DNA from: an uncultured Bacilli bacterium
Lineage (GTDB): Bacteria; Bacillota_I; Bacilli_A; RF39; UBA660
DNA: 8,510 nt
Direction: 5' to 3'
NCBI GenBank assembly: GCA_944372315.1
Contig: CALVYX010000050.1
Span: forward strand, 1 to 8,510
The notes beneath the pieces are model-generated. The model was given only the letters and a program-made list of their open reading frames with translations, was not told the DNA's origin and did not search any database. The position numbers and the translations under genes were made by a program. Below, in pieces: positions 1 through 6,591 of this stretch (position 1 is the stretch's first letter; every line of letters begins with the position of its first letter).

Positions 1-303
1 TCCATAAAACCTAATACTCCACTAGATGCGTTAGATCCTTATTTAGATAGAGTGGATTTAATATTAGTAATGTCAGTAGAACCTGGTCGTGGTGGACAAG
101 AGTTTATGGAAGATACCATAGATAGAGTAAAAGAAGTAAGAAAGAAATTAAATGAAGCAAAATCAAAAGCGTTAATTAGTGTTGATGGTGGAATTAATGA
201 AGAAGTGGCAGAAAAATTAAAAGATGCTGATATTTTGGTTAGTGGTAACTATATATTATCCAGTGATGATTTCCAATATCAAATTTATAAGTTAAGAAAG
301 TAA
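1..303 (+). CDS. rpe: Ribulose-phosphate 3-epimerase, C-terminal part (5' end outside window)
   Basis: The reading frame is open from base 1, in frame 1, to TAA at 301-303, giving 100 residues of a protein that normally has about 215-220. The enzyme interconverts D-ribulose 5-phosphate and D-xylulose 5-phosphate in the cytosolic pentose phosphate pathway, using a TIM barrel. Seen here: the strand-6 motif LVMSVEPGRGGQEF, with the Met and the PGxGGQ loop typical of Rpe; VDGGIN, whose Asp is the second catalytic acid in the family; and the phosphate-binding end SGNYIL, where many homologues have GSaiF. Internal GTG and ATG codons look like starts but continue upstream homology (N-P-x-T-P at the very beginning) shows that the true start lies outside. 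It is the last gene of its unit, because a terminator begins at its stop codon. Confidence 0.93.
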   Translation, partial: SIKPNTPLDALDPYLDRVDLILVMSVEPGRGGQEFMEDTIDRVKEVRKKLNEAKSKALISVDGGINEEVAEKLKDADILVSGNYILSSDDFQYQIYKLRK

Positions 304-324
304 CAACCATTTGGTTGTTTTTTT
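302..324 (+). terminator. Rho-independent terminator of rpe
   Basis: Perfect 8-bp inverted repeat AACAACCA / TGGTTGTT (302-309 and 312-319) with a 2-base spacer, running into a T tract to 324. It starts inside the rpe stop codon. Confidence 0.85.
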
Positions 325-350
325 GCTAGAATAATTATATAAATATCTTC

Positions 351-551
351 TATCTAACAGGAGATGATGCGAAGGAGGTAGTTCATTTAATGAGAGCTAT
401 GATAATTATGTATTGAGTGCCAGGAGTAGTACAGATGAAGATACTCATTAAGTTATGAAGATTATTTGGTAGATGCAGGATTTTGTGGAGATCAAAGTAC
501 AATTTATGGAATAGAACTAGTACTAATCCATATGTAATTAAAACTAGTTAA
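351..551 (+). pseudogene. Decayed C-terminal fragment resembling an FGE-sulfatase/SUMF1-like domain
   Basis: No intact gene lies between rpe and the DedA gene, but three frames read in succession give a coherent protein tail. Frame 357-380 reads TGDDAKEV. Frame 374-451 reads GGSSFNESYDN, then ends SARSSTDEDTH and a TAA at 449-451. Frame 451-486 reads SYEDYLVDAGFC, and frame 486-551 reads WRSKYNLWNRTS and on to TAA at 549-551. The order 'GDA.KEV - GGS.. - ..SARS.. - ..DxGFR' is the usual end of formylglycine-generating-enzyme/SUMF1-like domains found in Bacillota surface and phage-related proteins. Several frameshifts and a stop make it non-functional. The family call rests on motif order only; what was upstream of it has been lost. 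Confidence 0.5.
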
Positions 552-559
552 TTTATAAG

Positions 560-568
560 TGCTATAAT
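560..568 (+). promoter_or_regulatory. Extended -10 promoter for the DedA-family gene
   Basis: TGc followed by a consensus TATAAT (563-568), about 75 bases upstream of the start codon at 643. There is no good -35 hexamer at 16-18 bases, so the call rests on the extended -10 alone. The leader from about 575 to 632 shows no convincing structure. Confidence 0.45.
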
Positions 569-642
569 AAATAGTACTTTTTCTTTTGCACTAAAAATTT
601 CATAGTAACTAAAATTTTACATATATTTTAACAGGTGATGTT

Positions 643-1260
643 ATGGATAGTTATGTAGTAAATTTAATTAGTGACTTTGGTTATTTTGGTATGTTTTTGG
701 GAATGATTTTAGAAGCAGTTATCATTATTATTCCTAGTGAATTAATATTGGCTACTGGTGGCATTTTAGCTGGACAAGGTATTTTTAGTTTTTTTGGAGC
801 TTTCACGATAGGTTTATTAGGTAGTGTTTTTTGTGCTATTATTATTTATTTTATGGGATATTTTGGAGGAAGAGGATTTGCTAAGAAGTATGGAAAATAT
901 TTTTTCATGAAAGACGAAGAAATAGAGAAGAGTGATTCTTGGTTTAACAAATATGGTTTAATTGCTGCTTGTATTGGTAGAAATGTACCTATTGTTAGAA
1001 CTCTTGTATCCTTGCCGATTGGTATCGCTAGATTATCTTTTAAGAAATTTTTAATTTACACTATTTTAGGTAGTATTCCTTGGACTTTTGTTTTTGTTTA
1101 TTTTGGTTATGCATTAGGAAATAATTGGGTGGTATTAAAAAATGTTACTTCAAGACTAGAAGTACCTATTAAGATATTACTATGGGTATTAATTATTTCT
1201 TGGATTTATAAAATGATAAAGAAATTCATTAAAGTAAGACAAATAAAAAAATGCAAGTAG
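643..1260 (+). CDS. DedA-family (VTT/SNARE-associated domain) membrane protein
   Basis: 205 residues, the normal length for DedA proteins, which are inner-membrane proteins implicated in lipid-carrier (undecaprenyl phosphate) or phospholipid translocation and membrane homeostasis. Family signatures are visible: an acidic residue in the first membrane helix (E24) followed by P31-S32-E33, a Gly-rich re-entrant stretch around residues 38-46, and the conserved basic/proline motif G112-R113-x2-P116-x2-R119-x3-S123 before a K-K-F segment. Long hydrophobic segments occur at about 15-35, 50-75, 105-128, 136-158 and 172-190, and the C-terminus is lysine-rich and cytoplasmic. The start ATG has an AGGTGAT ribosome site 5-6 bases upstream. 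It stands alone, converging with the downstream minus-strand gene; which substrate it moves cannot be told. Confidence 0.9.
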   Translation: MDSYVVNLISDFGYFGMFLGMILEAVIIIIPSELILATGGILAGQGIFSFFGAFTIGLLGSVFCAIIIYFMGYFGGRGFAKKYGKYFFMKDEEIEKSDSWFNKYGLIAACIGRNVPIVRTLVSLPIGIARLSFKKFLIYTILGSIPWTFVFVYFGYALGNNWVVLKNVTSRLEVPIKILLWVLIISWIYKMIKKFIKVRQIKKCK

Positions 1261-1273
1261 TTGCATCATTTTA
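1244..1273. terminator. Bidirectional terminator shared by two convergent genes
   Basis: ATGCAA (1251-1256) and TTGCAT (1261-1266) form a perfect 6-bp stem around the loop GTAG. On the minus strand the stem is followed by a clean T tract, the complement of A1245-A1250. On the plus strand the tail is only CATTTTA, so termination there is weaker. The loop contains the TAG stop of the DedA gene, and the stem's last base is the first base of the reverse gene's TGA stop (1268-1266). Confidence 0.6.
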
Positions 1274-2735
1274 TACTTATATTGTAAACACTAGGACCTT
1301 TAATCACTTTACCATCTATATCAAATCTTGATCCATGACACGGACAGTCCCAAGTTTTATCAACAGTATTAAACACTAAATTACATTTCATGTGTGGACA
1401 AATATTTGATACTACATGTTCGCATCCCTCTTCATCAACATATATGCCACATTTTTTACCATTACGCATTTCAACTTTAACGTTTTTTGGATAGAATGAA
1501 TAATTAGTTTTTAATTTAGATAATACATAAGTAACACTACTGTTTAAATCATAATTTAAAATATTTATTGCCTTCATTATATTTACTTTTCTGCTTGGAT
1601 TAAATAAACTAGCATACTTATTTTGTTTTCCTTTAATTAGATCACTAAGTATTTTTCCAGCTAAAGATCCATTAGTCATACCCCAAGTATTATATCCAGT
1701 TCCTATTAAAAGATTAGAATCATTTTGATAGTATCCAATAATAGGCATAGAGTCAGGGGTTATCACATCATAATTAAACCAATAATACTTAATATCTTTG
1801 GTTAAGTTTGATCTTACATGCCATAACAATTCATCAAAGTTTTTTTCATTGTTCATATTCTGACCTAACGATTTAGATAATCCAGCATATATAATATAAT
1901 CTTTTGTATCAGAATAATATCTTATTGAATGAATATCTTTACAACTAATAGCATTAAACATTCTATTTTTATTAACAATACCACTTGCTACATAGCTTTT
2001 TTCTAAATAAGTTTTAAAAGGAAATATTCCAGGAATTAAAAAGAAAGGATAATGACAAGCAAGAACTACTTTTTTTGCTCTAATTTTATTAGTCTTAGTT
2101 TTTACTATATAATAATCATTTTCTTTTTCTAAATTAATAGCTTTAGTTCTTTCATATATATGAATATCTTTTTCTAAACAAATATCCTTTAAAGCTAAAA
2201 CATACTTAACTGGATGAAAAACAGCAGTATCATTTACTTTTACTGCATATTTACTAGGATATTTTATAGGTAAATTAGTACATATTTTATGATCAATTTT
2301 ACATTTAATTAGAATATTATTTAATTCTTTTAATTTAGAGATATATTTATTTTGTTCAGTAAATACATAAGAACTATTACTTTCAAAATTACATTTTATA
2401 TTATAATTTAGAATGTTATTTTTTACTAATTCTATTGCATATTTTTGACTTTCTATATACTTTTCTACTACTTTTATGCCATAATTTTTTTTTATTTTAT
2501 TTAATATTAATTCCTGTAGGTAAGTTAATTTACCAGTAGTTTTACAAGTTGCACCATATCCTATTTTATCGCTATCAATTAATGTGACATTTAGTTTTGT
2601 ATCTTTTAAATAAAATGCAGTGGATATTCCAGTTATTCCTCCTCCTATAATTAATACATCAGTAGTAATATCTTCTTTTAAAGAAGGAAGTAATTTCGTT
2701 TTGATGCCTTTTAACCATAGAGAATTGTTATTCAT
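1266..2735 (-). CDS. FAD-dependent oxidoreductase with C-terminal Rieske [2Fe-2S] domain (YhfW type)
   Basis: 489 residues. The N-terminal part is a D-amino-acid-oxidase (DAO) fold flavoprotein: Rossmann motif IIGGGITG at residues 29-36 for FAD, and G-A-T-x-K-T-T-G-K-L-T at about 60-70, a variant of the 'GTTGxTTAKiT' loop of this group. Near the end of that domain is a second FAD-contact region, LIGTGYNTWGMTNG. The C-terminus is a classical Rieske domain: C446-P-H448-M-K-C451 and C464-P-C466-H467-G-S, with cluster ligands C446, H448, C464 and H467 and the disulfide-type pair C451/C466 kept. The architecture matches B. subtilis YhfW, whose substrate is not known. I chose the second of two nearby ATGs (2735): GGTGAT lies just upstream of it, while the ATG at 2747 has no ribosome site. 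No signal peptide is seen, so it is probably cytosolic. Confidence 0.88.
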   Translation of the reverse strand: MNNNSLWLKGIKTKLLPSLKEDITTDVLIIGGGITGISTAFYLKDTKLNVTLIDSDKIGYGATCKTTGKLTYLQELILNKIKKNYGIKVVEKYIESQKYAIELVKNNILNYNIKCNFESNSSYVFTEQNKYISKLKELNNILIKCKIDHKICTNLPIKYPSKYAVKVNDTAVFHPVKYVLALKDICLEKDIHIYERTKAINLEKENDYYIVKTKTNKIRAKKVVLACHYPFFLIPGIFPFKTYLEKSYVASGIVNKNRMFNAISCKDIHSIRYYSDTKDYIIYAGLSKSLGQNMNNEKNFDELLWHVRSNLTKDIKYYWFNYDVITPDSMPIIGYYQNDSNLLIGTGYNTWGMTNGSLAGKILSDLIKGKQNKYASLFNPSRKVNIMKAINILNYDLNSSVTYVLSKLKTNYSFYPKNVKVEMRNGKKCGIYVDEEGCEHVVSNICPHMKCNLVFNTVDKTWDCPCHGSRFDIDGKVIKGPSVYNISIK

Positions 2736-2826
2736 TATTATCACCATTATATTTATGATAACTTATCTTCACTTTTATTCATTGTTATTTATATCAAAGT
2801 ATGATAAATTTACTATAGGTGGTTTT

Positions 2827-3378
2827 ATGAAATGTTATAAATGTGGAGTAACAATATCTGATACTGATAAGTATTGTCCAAGATGTGGAACTTTATTTGA
2901 TAACGGTGATGTAGAAAAACATACTGATAATTTTGAAAATCAATTACTTAATTTTTATACTAATAAAATATTAGGAGCTAATTATAGGATTTCTTTAGGA
3001 TATTTAATTTTTAACTTTAGTTATGCTTTTTATAAGAAGATGTATCGCGAAGGAATTATAGGTTTTATATTTCTTTGCTTATTTTATTCTATGCTTAGTG
3101 GAGGATTAGAATTTATTGTTGATAGTATGGGATTTTATTTTCTATTGTTTTTATTTATCATAGTAGGTGGTTTAGTTTATAACATTTATTATATTTGGCA
3201 TTTTAATGACTTATATATAAGAAGTGCTAAATATAGAATTCAAAAAATAATTAATCAATATGGAATAAAAAATAAAGAGGTAATAAAAAAAATATGTGAA
3301 AAAGACAGTAGGGGAAATATTATTGTTGCAATATTAAGTATGTTATTATTTATTTTCTTAGCAAAATATAGTTTATAG
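2827..3378 (+). CDS. Zinc-ribbon membrane protein of unknown function
   Basis: 183 residues. The frame is open further upstream, but that part overlaps the divergent oxidoreductase gene antisense; the ATG at 2827 has AGGTGG four bases before it and begins directly with the domain. Residues 3-20 form a zinc ribbon C3-x2-C6-x10-C17-x2-C20 (MKCYKCG ... YCPRCG). A short polar linker follows, then a stretch around 50-72 with FNFSYAFYKKMYREG that recalls the cytoplasmic/membrane part of DUF2628-like proteins. Hydrophobic helices follow at about 73-90, 98-121 and a C-terminal one at about 164-180. Zinc-ribbon-plus-membrane-helix proteins are common in gut Bacillota, usually without known role. It is divergent from the oxidoreductase across 91 bases, in which I see no clear promoter. 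Confidence 0.75.
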   Translation: MKCYKCGVTISDTDKYCPRCGTLFDNGDVEKHTDNFENQLLNFYTNKILGANYRISLGYLIFNFSYAFYKKMYREGIIGFIFLCLFYSMLSGGLEFIVDSMGFYFLLFLFIIVGGLVYNIYYIWHFNDLYIRSAKYRIQKIINQYGIKNKEVIKKICEKDSRGNIIVAILSMLLFIFLAKYSL

Positions 3379-3387
3379 TTAGCATAT

Positions 3388-3415
3388 TTGACTTTCTTAT
3401 AAATTGTGGTATAAT
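3388..3415 (+). promoter_or_regulatory. Sigma-A promoter of typA
   Basis: TTGACT (3388-3393), 16-base spacer, TATAAT (3410-3415), with TGG directly before the -10 (extended -10). A start point near 3422 leaves a leader of about 25 bases that contains the ribosome site AAGGAAGTG (3431-3439). It begins nine bases after the zinc-ribbon gene's stop codon, with no terminator between them. Confidence 0.85.
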
Positions 3416-3446
3416 GTAAAAAGTTTTTGTAAGGAAGTGTATTTTT

Positions 3447-5255
3447 ATGGAAAAAAGAAATATAGCGATTATTGCCCACGTTGACCATGGAAAAACCACA
3501 TTAGTAGATGAAATATTAAAATCGAGTGGTACTTTTAGAGAAAATGAAGATTTAAGTAATGCAACAATGGATTCTAATCAAATAGAAAAAGAAAGAGGTA
3601 TTACTATTTTAGCTAAGACTACAGCTATTAATTATAAAGGATACCGTATTAATATTCTAGATACACCAGGACATGCTGATTTTGGTGGAGAAGTAGAGAG
3701 AATTATGAATATGGTGGATGGTGTTCTTTTAGTAGTAGATGCTTATGAAGGAACCATGCCTCAAACTAGGTTTGTGTTAAAAAAAGCACTAGAAGCTAAA
3801 GTAAAACCTATTGTTGTAATTAATAAAGTAGATAAAGATACAGCAAGATGTAAAGAAGTAGTAGATGAAGTATTAGATTTATTTATTGATTTAGGGGCTG
3901 ATGAAGATTGGTTAGACTTTAAAGTTATATATGCCTCTGCTGTTAATGGTACTTCTAGTTTAAGTGATGATTTAAGTACGCAAACTCCTGGTTTTGACGA
4001 ATTACTTGATTTAATTATTAGTGAAATACCAGCACCAAAAGGAGATGTAAATGCTTCATTACAATTCCAACCAGCATTACTAGATTATAATGAATATGTA
4101 GGAAGAATAGGAATTGGTAGAGTTCATAATGGTAAAATTAAAGTTGGGCAAATGGTAGATTGTATTAGATTAGATGGATCAGTAAAACAATTTAGAGTTC
4201 AAAAATTATTTGGCTTTTTAGGATTAAAACGAATTGAAATTGAAGAGGCTGAAGCTGGAGATATTTGTGCTGTGGCAGGTCTTATGGATATTGGTGTAGG
4301 AGAGACTTTATGTGAAACTGGAAAACGTAATCCATTACCAATTTTACATATTGATGAACCTACATTACAAATGACTTTTGGAGTTAATACTTCTCCTTTT
4401 GTTGGTAAAGAAGGTAAAATATTAACAGCAAGAAAGATCGAGGAGAGATTAAATAAAGAATTACAACGTGATGTTAGTTTAAGAGTAGAACCAAACGATA
4501 GTGAAAGTTGGATCGTATCTGGCCGTGGTGAATTACATTTAGGAATTTTAATTGAAAATATGCGCCGTGAAGGTTTTGAATTACAAGTTTCTAAACCTAA
4601 TGTAATCATTAAAGAAGAAAATGGGATAAAACTAGAACCATATGAAGAATTAATGATCGATGCCCCTGAAGATACTATTGGTTCAGTGATTGAACAACTA
4701 GGTAGTAGGGGAGCTATTATGGAAAGTATGAACAATGTGAATGGACAAGTGAAACTTATTTATACGATTCCATCTCGTGGATTAATTGGGTTTACAACTA
4801 ATTTCTTAACGTTAACTAAAGGTTACGGTATTATTAACCATACATTTAAAGAATATCGTCCAGTTGCAAGTGTAGATATTGGTGAGAGATCAATTGGAGT
4901 TTTAGTATCCATGGAAAATGGAAAAGCAACTGCATATGCTTTAGGTGGATTGGAAGAACGTGGAGTTATGTTTATTGAACCAGGTACTGAAGTTTATGAA
5001 GGTATGATTGTAGGTGAACATAATCGTGATAATGATTTAGCCGTAAACGTTGTAAAAGGAAAACAATTAACTAATATGCGTGCTGCTGGTAGTGATAAAA
5101 CAGTAGTATTAAAACGTCCAAGGCCAATTTCTTTAGAATATGCGCTTGATTATATTAATTCTGATGAACTTGTAGAAGTTACACCATTAAGTATTCGTCT
5201 TAGAAAAAAAATATTAAATACTGAACAAAGAAAAAAAATAGATGCAAAAAACTAA
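3447..5255 (+). CDS. typA: Ribosome-associated translational GTPase TypA/BipA
   Basis: 602 residues, the usual length of TypA/BipA. This GTPase of the EF-G superfamily binds the 70S ribosome at the factor site and supports 50S assembly and growth at low temperature and under stress. GTPase motifs are complete: G1 AHVDHGKT (10-17), switch I RGITI (50-54), G3 DTPGH (72-76), G4 NKVD (126-129) and the G5 region SAVNG. Domain II follows (about 205-290), then the EF-G-like domain III with [18 protein letters not shown], domain V with PSRGLIGF, and the TypA-specific C-terminal domain ([22 protein letters not shown]). The lysine-rich end [12 protein letters not shown] is typical of Bacillota TypA. 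ATG at 3447 has AAGGAAGTG seven bases upstream. It is monocistronic between its own promoter and terminator. Confidence 0.97.
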   Translation: MEKRNIAIIAHVDHGKTTLVDEILKSSGTFRENEDLSNATMDSNQIEKERGITILAKTTAINYKGYRINILDTPGHADFGGEVERIMNMVDGVLLVVDAYEGTMPQTRFVLKKALEAKVKPIVVINKVDKDTARCKEVVDEVLDLFIDLGADEDWLDFKVIYASAVNGTSSLSDDLSTQTPGFDELLDLIISEIPAPKGDVNASLQFQPALLDYNEYVGRIGIGRVHNGKIKVGQMVDCIRLDGSVKQFRVQKLFGFLGLKRIEIEEAEAGDICAVAGLMDIGVGETLCETGKRNPLPILHIDEPTLQMTFGVNTSPFVGKEGKILTARKIEERLNKELQRDVSLRVEPNDSESWIVSGRGELHLGILIENMRREGFELQVSKPNVIIKEENGIKLEPYEELMIDAPEDTIGSVIEQLGSRGAIMESMNNVNGQVKLIYTIPSRGLIGFTTNFLTLTKGYGIINHTFKEYRPVASVDIGERSIGVLVSMENGKATAYALGGLEERGVMFIEPGTEVYEGMIVGEHNRDNDLAVNVVKGKQLTNMRAAGSDKTVVLKRPRPISLEYALDYINSDELVEVTPLSIRLRKKILNTEQRKKIDAKN

Positions 5256-5276
5256 TTTGTTTTTTCATCTTTTTTT
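5241..5276 (+). terminator. Terminator of typA, formed partly from its last codons
   Basis: GATG-c-AAAAAAC (5241-5252, one bulged C) pairs with GTTTTTTCATC (5259-5269) across a TAATTT loop, followed by seven T (5270-5276). The 5' arm encodes the last residues of TypA, and the stop codon lies at the start of the loop. Confidence 0.75.
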
Positions 5277-5284
5277 GTTATAAT
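5257..5284 (+). promoter_or_regulatory. Promoter of the thioredoxin-like/trmL unit
   Basis: TTGTTT (5257-5262), 16-base spacer, TATAAT (5279-5284), with TGt before the -10. It lies inside the typA terminator: the -35 is in the loop and 3' arm, and the spacer is the T tract. Confidence 0.65.
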
Positions 5285-5320
5285 ATATTTAGTAACAAAT
5301 TATAGAAAGGATATGGTTGT

Positions 5321-5872
5321 ATGGTAAAGAAAAAAGAGACTAATGTTAATAAGAAGGTGGAAAAAAGAAAGATTCCAACTAAAAATTATATTATAGTAGG
5401 AGTTATTTTTGCTCTATCGCTTTTTTTAGTATTCTTTTTAAGAGATTGGTATAAATCATATCAAGAATATGAAAAAACAATTCCTATTTTAAACAATGTT
5501 TTAAGTGAAGTTAGATATAATGAAATATATAATTATATTGGAGATAATCAAAGTGTAATTATATATATGGGCGTTGCAGATGATGAGGACTGTAGAGAAG
5601 TAGAATCTAAATTTAAGAAAGTTATTGAAGATCGTCATTTAAAAAATAAAATTGTTTATTTTAATATAACTGATGTTGAAGATAAAGATTTATTATTAAA
5701 AGAATTTAATGACAAATACGCAACTGATGACAAAATAAGTGCATATCCTGCAATTATCTTATTTGAAGATGGAAAAATTGTTGATTTTAAAAGTAAAACA
5801 GCTAATAAGAATTTATTAATTAGTGATATTGAACAATTACTAGATGAGTATGAAATAGAAGGGGAATATTAA
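5321..5872 (+). CDS. Membrane-anchored thioredoxin-fold protein lacking CxxC
   Basis: 183 residues. A lysine-rich cytoplasmic N-terminus (1-21) precedes a single membrane helix at about 22-40, followed by R41-D-W-Y-K, so by the positive-inside rule the rest should face outside. Residues 60-180 look like a thioredoxin fold: a strand SVIIYMGVADDEDC where thioredoxins have their WCGPC loop, a strand KIVYFNITD, the cis-proline-like turn A-Y-P143-A-I-I-L-F-E-D-G-K, and a final helix. Only one Cys exists (C91), the first redox Cys being replaced by an acidic residue, so a dithiol oxidoreductase role is unlikely. Small membrane-tethered proteins of this type occur in Bacillota as unnamed families. 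The start ATG follows AGAAAGG (5304-5310) by ten bases. The stop overlaps the trmL start by one base, so the two are probably co-translated. Confidence 0.75.
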   Translation: MVKKKETNVNKKVEKRKIPTKNYIIVGVIFALSLFLVFFLRDWYKSYQEYEKTIPILNNVLSEVRYNEIYNYIGDNQSVIIYMGVADDEDCREVESKFKKVIEDRHLKNKIVYFNITDVEDKDLLLKEFNDKYATDDKISAYPAIILFEDGKIVDFKSKTANKNLLISDIEQLLDEYEIEGEY

Positions 5873-6381
5873 TGATTCATATTGTTTTGTATGAACCAGA
5901 AATTCCAGGTAACACTGGTAATATTATGCGCACTTGTGTAGCAACTGGAACTAAGTTACATTTAATAGAACCTCTTGGATTTTCATTAGATGAAAAACAT
6001 CTAAGAAGAAGTGGAGTTAATTATATTGATAAATTAGATTATGAAGTTTACAAAAATTTTGAAGATTTTGAAAGTAAAAATAAGGGAACATATTATTATT
6101 TTACAAGATATGGACATAAACCTCATACTAGTTTTGATTATTCTAATCAAGAAGAAGAAATATATTTAATATTTGGCAAAGAGTCCACGGGAATTCCTAA
6201 AGAGATTTTAAGAAAAGATTTAGATCGTTGTATGAGAATTCCAATGACTAAAAATGTAAGGGCATTAAATTTATCTAATTGCTGTGCTGTTGTATTGTAT
6301 GAAGTTTTACGTCAACAAAATTATCGTGATTTATTATTTGAAGAACCACATAAAGATAAAGATTTTATAAATTTAGATTAA
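5872..6381 (+). CDS. trmL: tRNA (cytidine/uridine-34-2'-O)-methyltransferase, SPOUT family
   Basis: 169 residues, close to the family's 150-165. TrmL (YibK) is a cytosolic homodimeric SPOUT methyltransferase that uses S-adenosylmethionine to methylate the 2'-OH of the wobble nucleotide in tRNA-Leu isoacceptors. Signatures seen: the N-terminal P-E-I-P-G-N-T-G-N-I-M-R (9-20), LRRSG (44-48), and the knot motifs FGKESTGIP (101-109), RIPM (122-125) and VRALNLSN (129-136), which form the methyl-donor pocket. The start ATG at 5872 overlaps the preceding TAA (TAATG), with AGGGG (5859-5863 area) as ribosome site at normal distance. It is the last gene of its unit; the tRNA promoter starts eight bases after its stop, and I see no separate terminator. 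Confidence 0.93.
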   Translation: MIHIVLYEPEIPGNTGNIMRTCVATGTKLHLIEPLGFSLDEKHLRRSGVNYIDKLDYEVYKNFEDFESKNKGTYYYFTRYGHKPHTSFDYSNQEEEIYLIFGKESTGIPKEILRKDLDRCMRIPMTKNVRALNLSNCCAVVLYEVLRQQNYRDLLFEEPHKDKDFINLD

Positions 6382-6388
6382 AAACATA

Positions 6389-6418
6389 TTGACAATGTAT
6401 AATATAGAATGATAGAAT
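6389..6418 (+). promoter_or_regulatory. Promoter of the tRNA-Ala gene
   Basis: A perfect TTGACA (6389-6394), 18-base spacer, TAGAAT (6413-6418) with TGa before it (extended -10). A TATAAT at 6398-6403 also exists but has no matching -35. Start would be near 6425, giving a leader of about 27 bases before the tRNA. Confidence 0.7.
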
Positions 6419-6427
6419 AATATCACT

Positions 6428-6447
6428 GAGTTGGAAAAGTTCAACTC
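6428..6447 (+). other. Hairpin in the precursor-tRNA 5' leader
   Basis: GAGTTG (6428-6433) and CAACTC (6442-6447) form a perfect 6-bp stem with an 8-base loop, almost filling the leader between the predicted transcript start and the mature tRNA. No T tract follows, so it is not a terminator. It could protect or present the leader to RNase P; this is inference. Confidence 0.4.
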
Positions 6448-6451
6448 TTAT

Positions 6452-6527
6452 GGGGCATTAGCTCAGCTGGGAGAGCGCCACGTTTGCACCGTGGAGGTCA
6501 GCGGTTCGATCCCGCTATGCTCCACCA
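6452..6527 (+). tRNA. tRNA-Ala (anticodon UGC), CCA encoded
   Basis: 76 bases that fold as a full cloverleaf. The acceptor stem GGGGCAT/ATGCTCC carries the G3-U70 wobble pair that is the identity element for alanyl-tRNA synthetase. The D arm is GCTC..GAGC with AGCTGGGA, the anticodon arm is CCACG-TTTGCAC-CGTGG with anticodon TGC, the variable loop AGGTC, and the T arm GCGG-TTCGATC-CCGC. Discriminator A6524 is followed by CCA (6525-6527). Its 3' end is also the left attachment site of the island that follows, and the last bases and terminator come from the element side. Confidence 0.98.
6510..6525 (+). repeat. attL core: tRNA-Ala 3' end, duplicated at 8242-8257
   Basis: The 16 bases TCCCGCTATGCTCCAC at the 3' end of the tRNA gene recur without mismatch 1.7 kb downstream in the same orientation. 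This is the standard outcome of tyrosine-recombinase insertion into a tRNA 3' end: the gene stays whole and a partial copy marks the far end. Confidence 0.82.
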
Positions 6528-6538
6528 ATATTGTTATT

Positions 6539-6568
6539 ACCTTGAAATATCAAGGTTTTTTATTTTTT
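6539..6568 (+). terminator. Terminator downstream of tRNA-Ala
   Basis: ACCTTGA (6539-6545) and TCAAGGT (6550-6556) form a perfect 7-bp stem with loop AATA, followed by a T-rich tail to 6568. It lies on the element side of the attachment core, so the tRNA now appears to end on a terminator brought by the element. Read on the minus strand, it may also end the integrase transcript. Confidence 0.8.
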
Positions 6569-6586
6569 AGATACTATTTAGGCACT
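6554..6586 (-). repeat. Left copy of an imperfect inverted repeat (probable integrase arm site)
   Basis: Read on the minus strand, this 33-base stretch aligns with 8130-8162 on the plus strand with two single-base gaps and a handful of mismatches; both end in A6-N-A6 after CTAAATA..GTA..CT. Each copy consists of two similar 11-12 base units (here GTGCCTAAATA and GTATCTAAAAAA). Tandem short repeats close to both ends are what arm-type binding sites of tyrosine recombinases look like. The A-rich half adds little weight by itself. Confidence 0.5.
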
Positions 6587-6591
6587 GCTTT

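Noticed and set aside
372..416. Perfect AAGGAGGT followed by ATG and an 8-codon frame
   Set aside because: The GGAGGT equals the Gly-Gly codons of the decayed FGE-like fragment, and the peptide stops after eight codons.
2620..2826. Upstream extension of the zinc-ribbon gene (69 more codons)
   Set aside because: It is antisense to the Rossmann motif region of the divergent oxidoreductase; the ATG at 2827 has the better ribosome site and starts the domain.
4199..4735. 178-codon frame on the minus strand inside typA
   Set aside because: Antisense shadow of a fully conserved GTPase gene, with no ribosome site and no recognisable domain.
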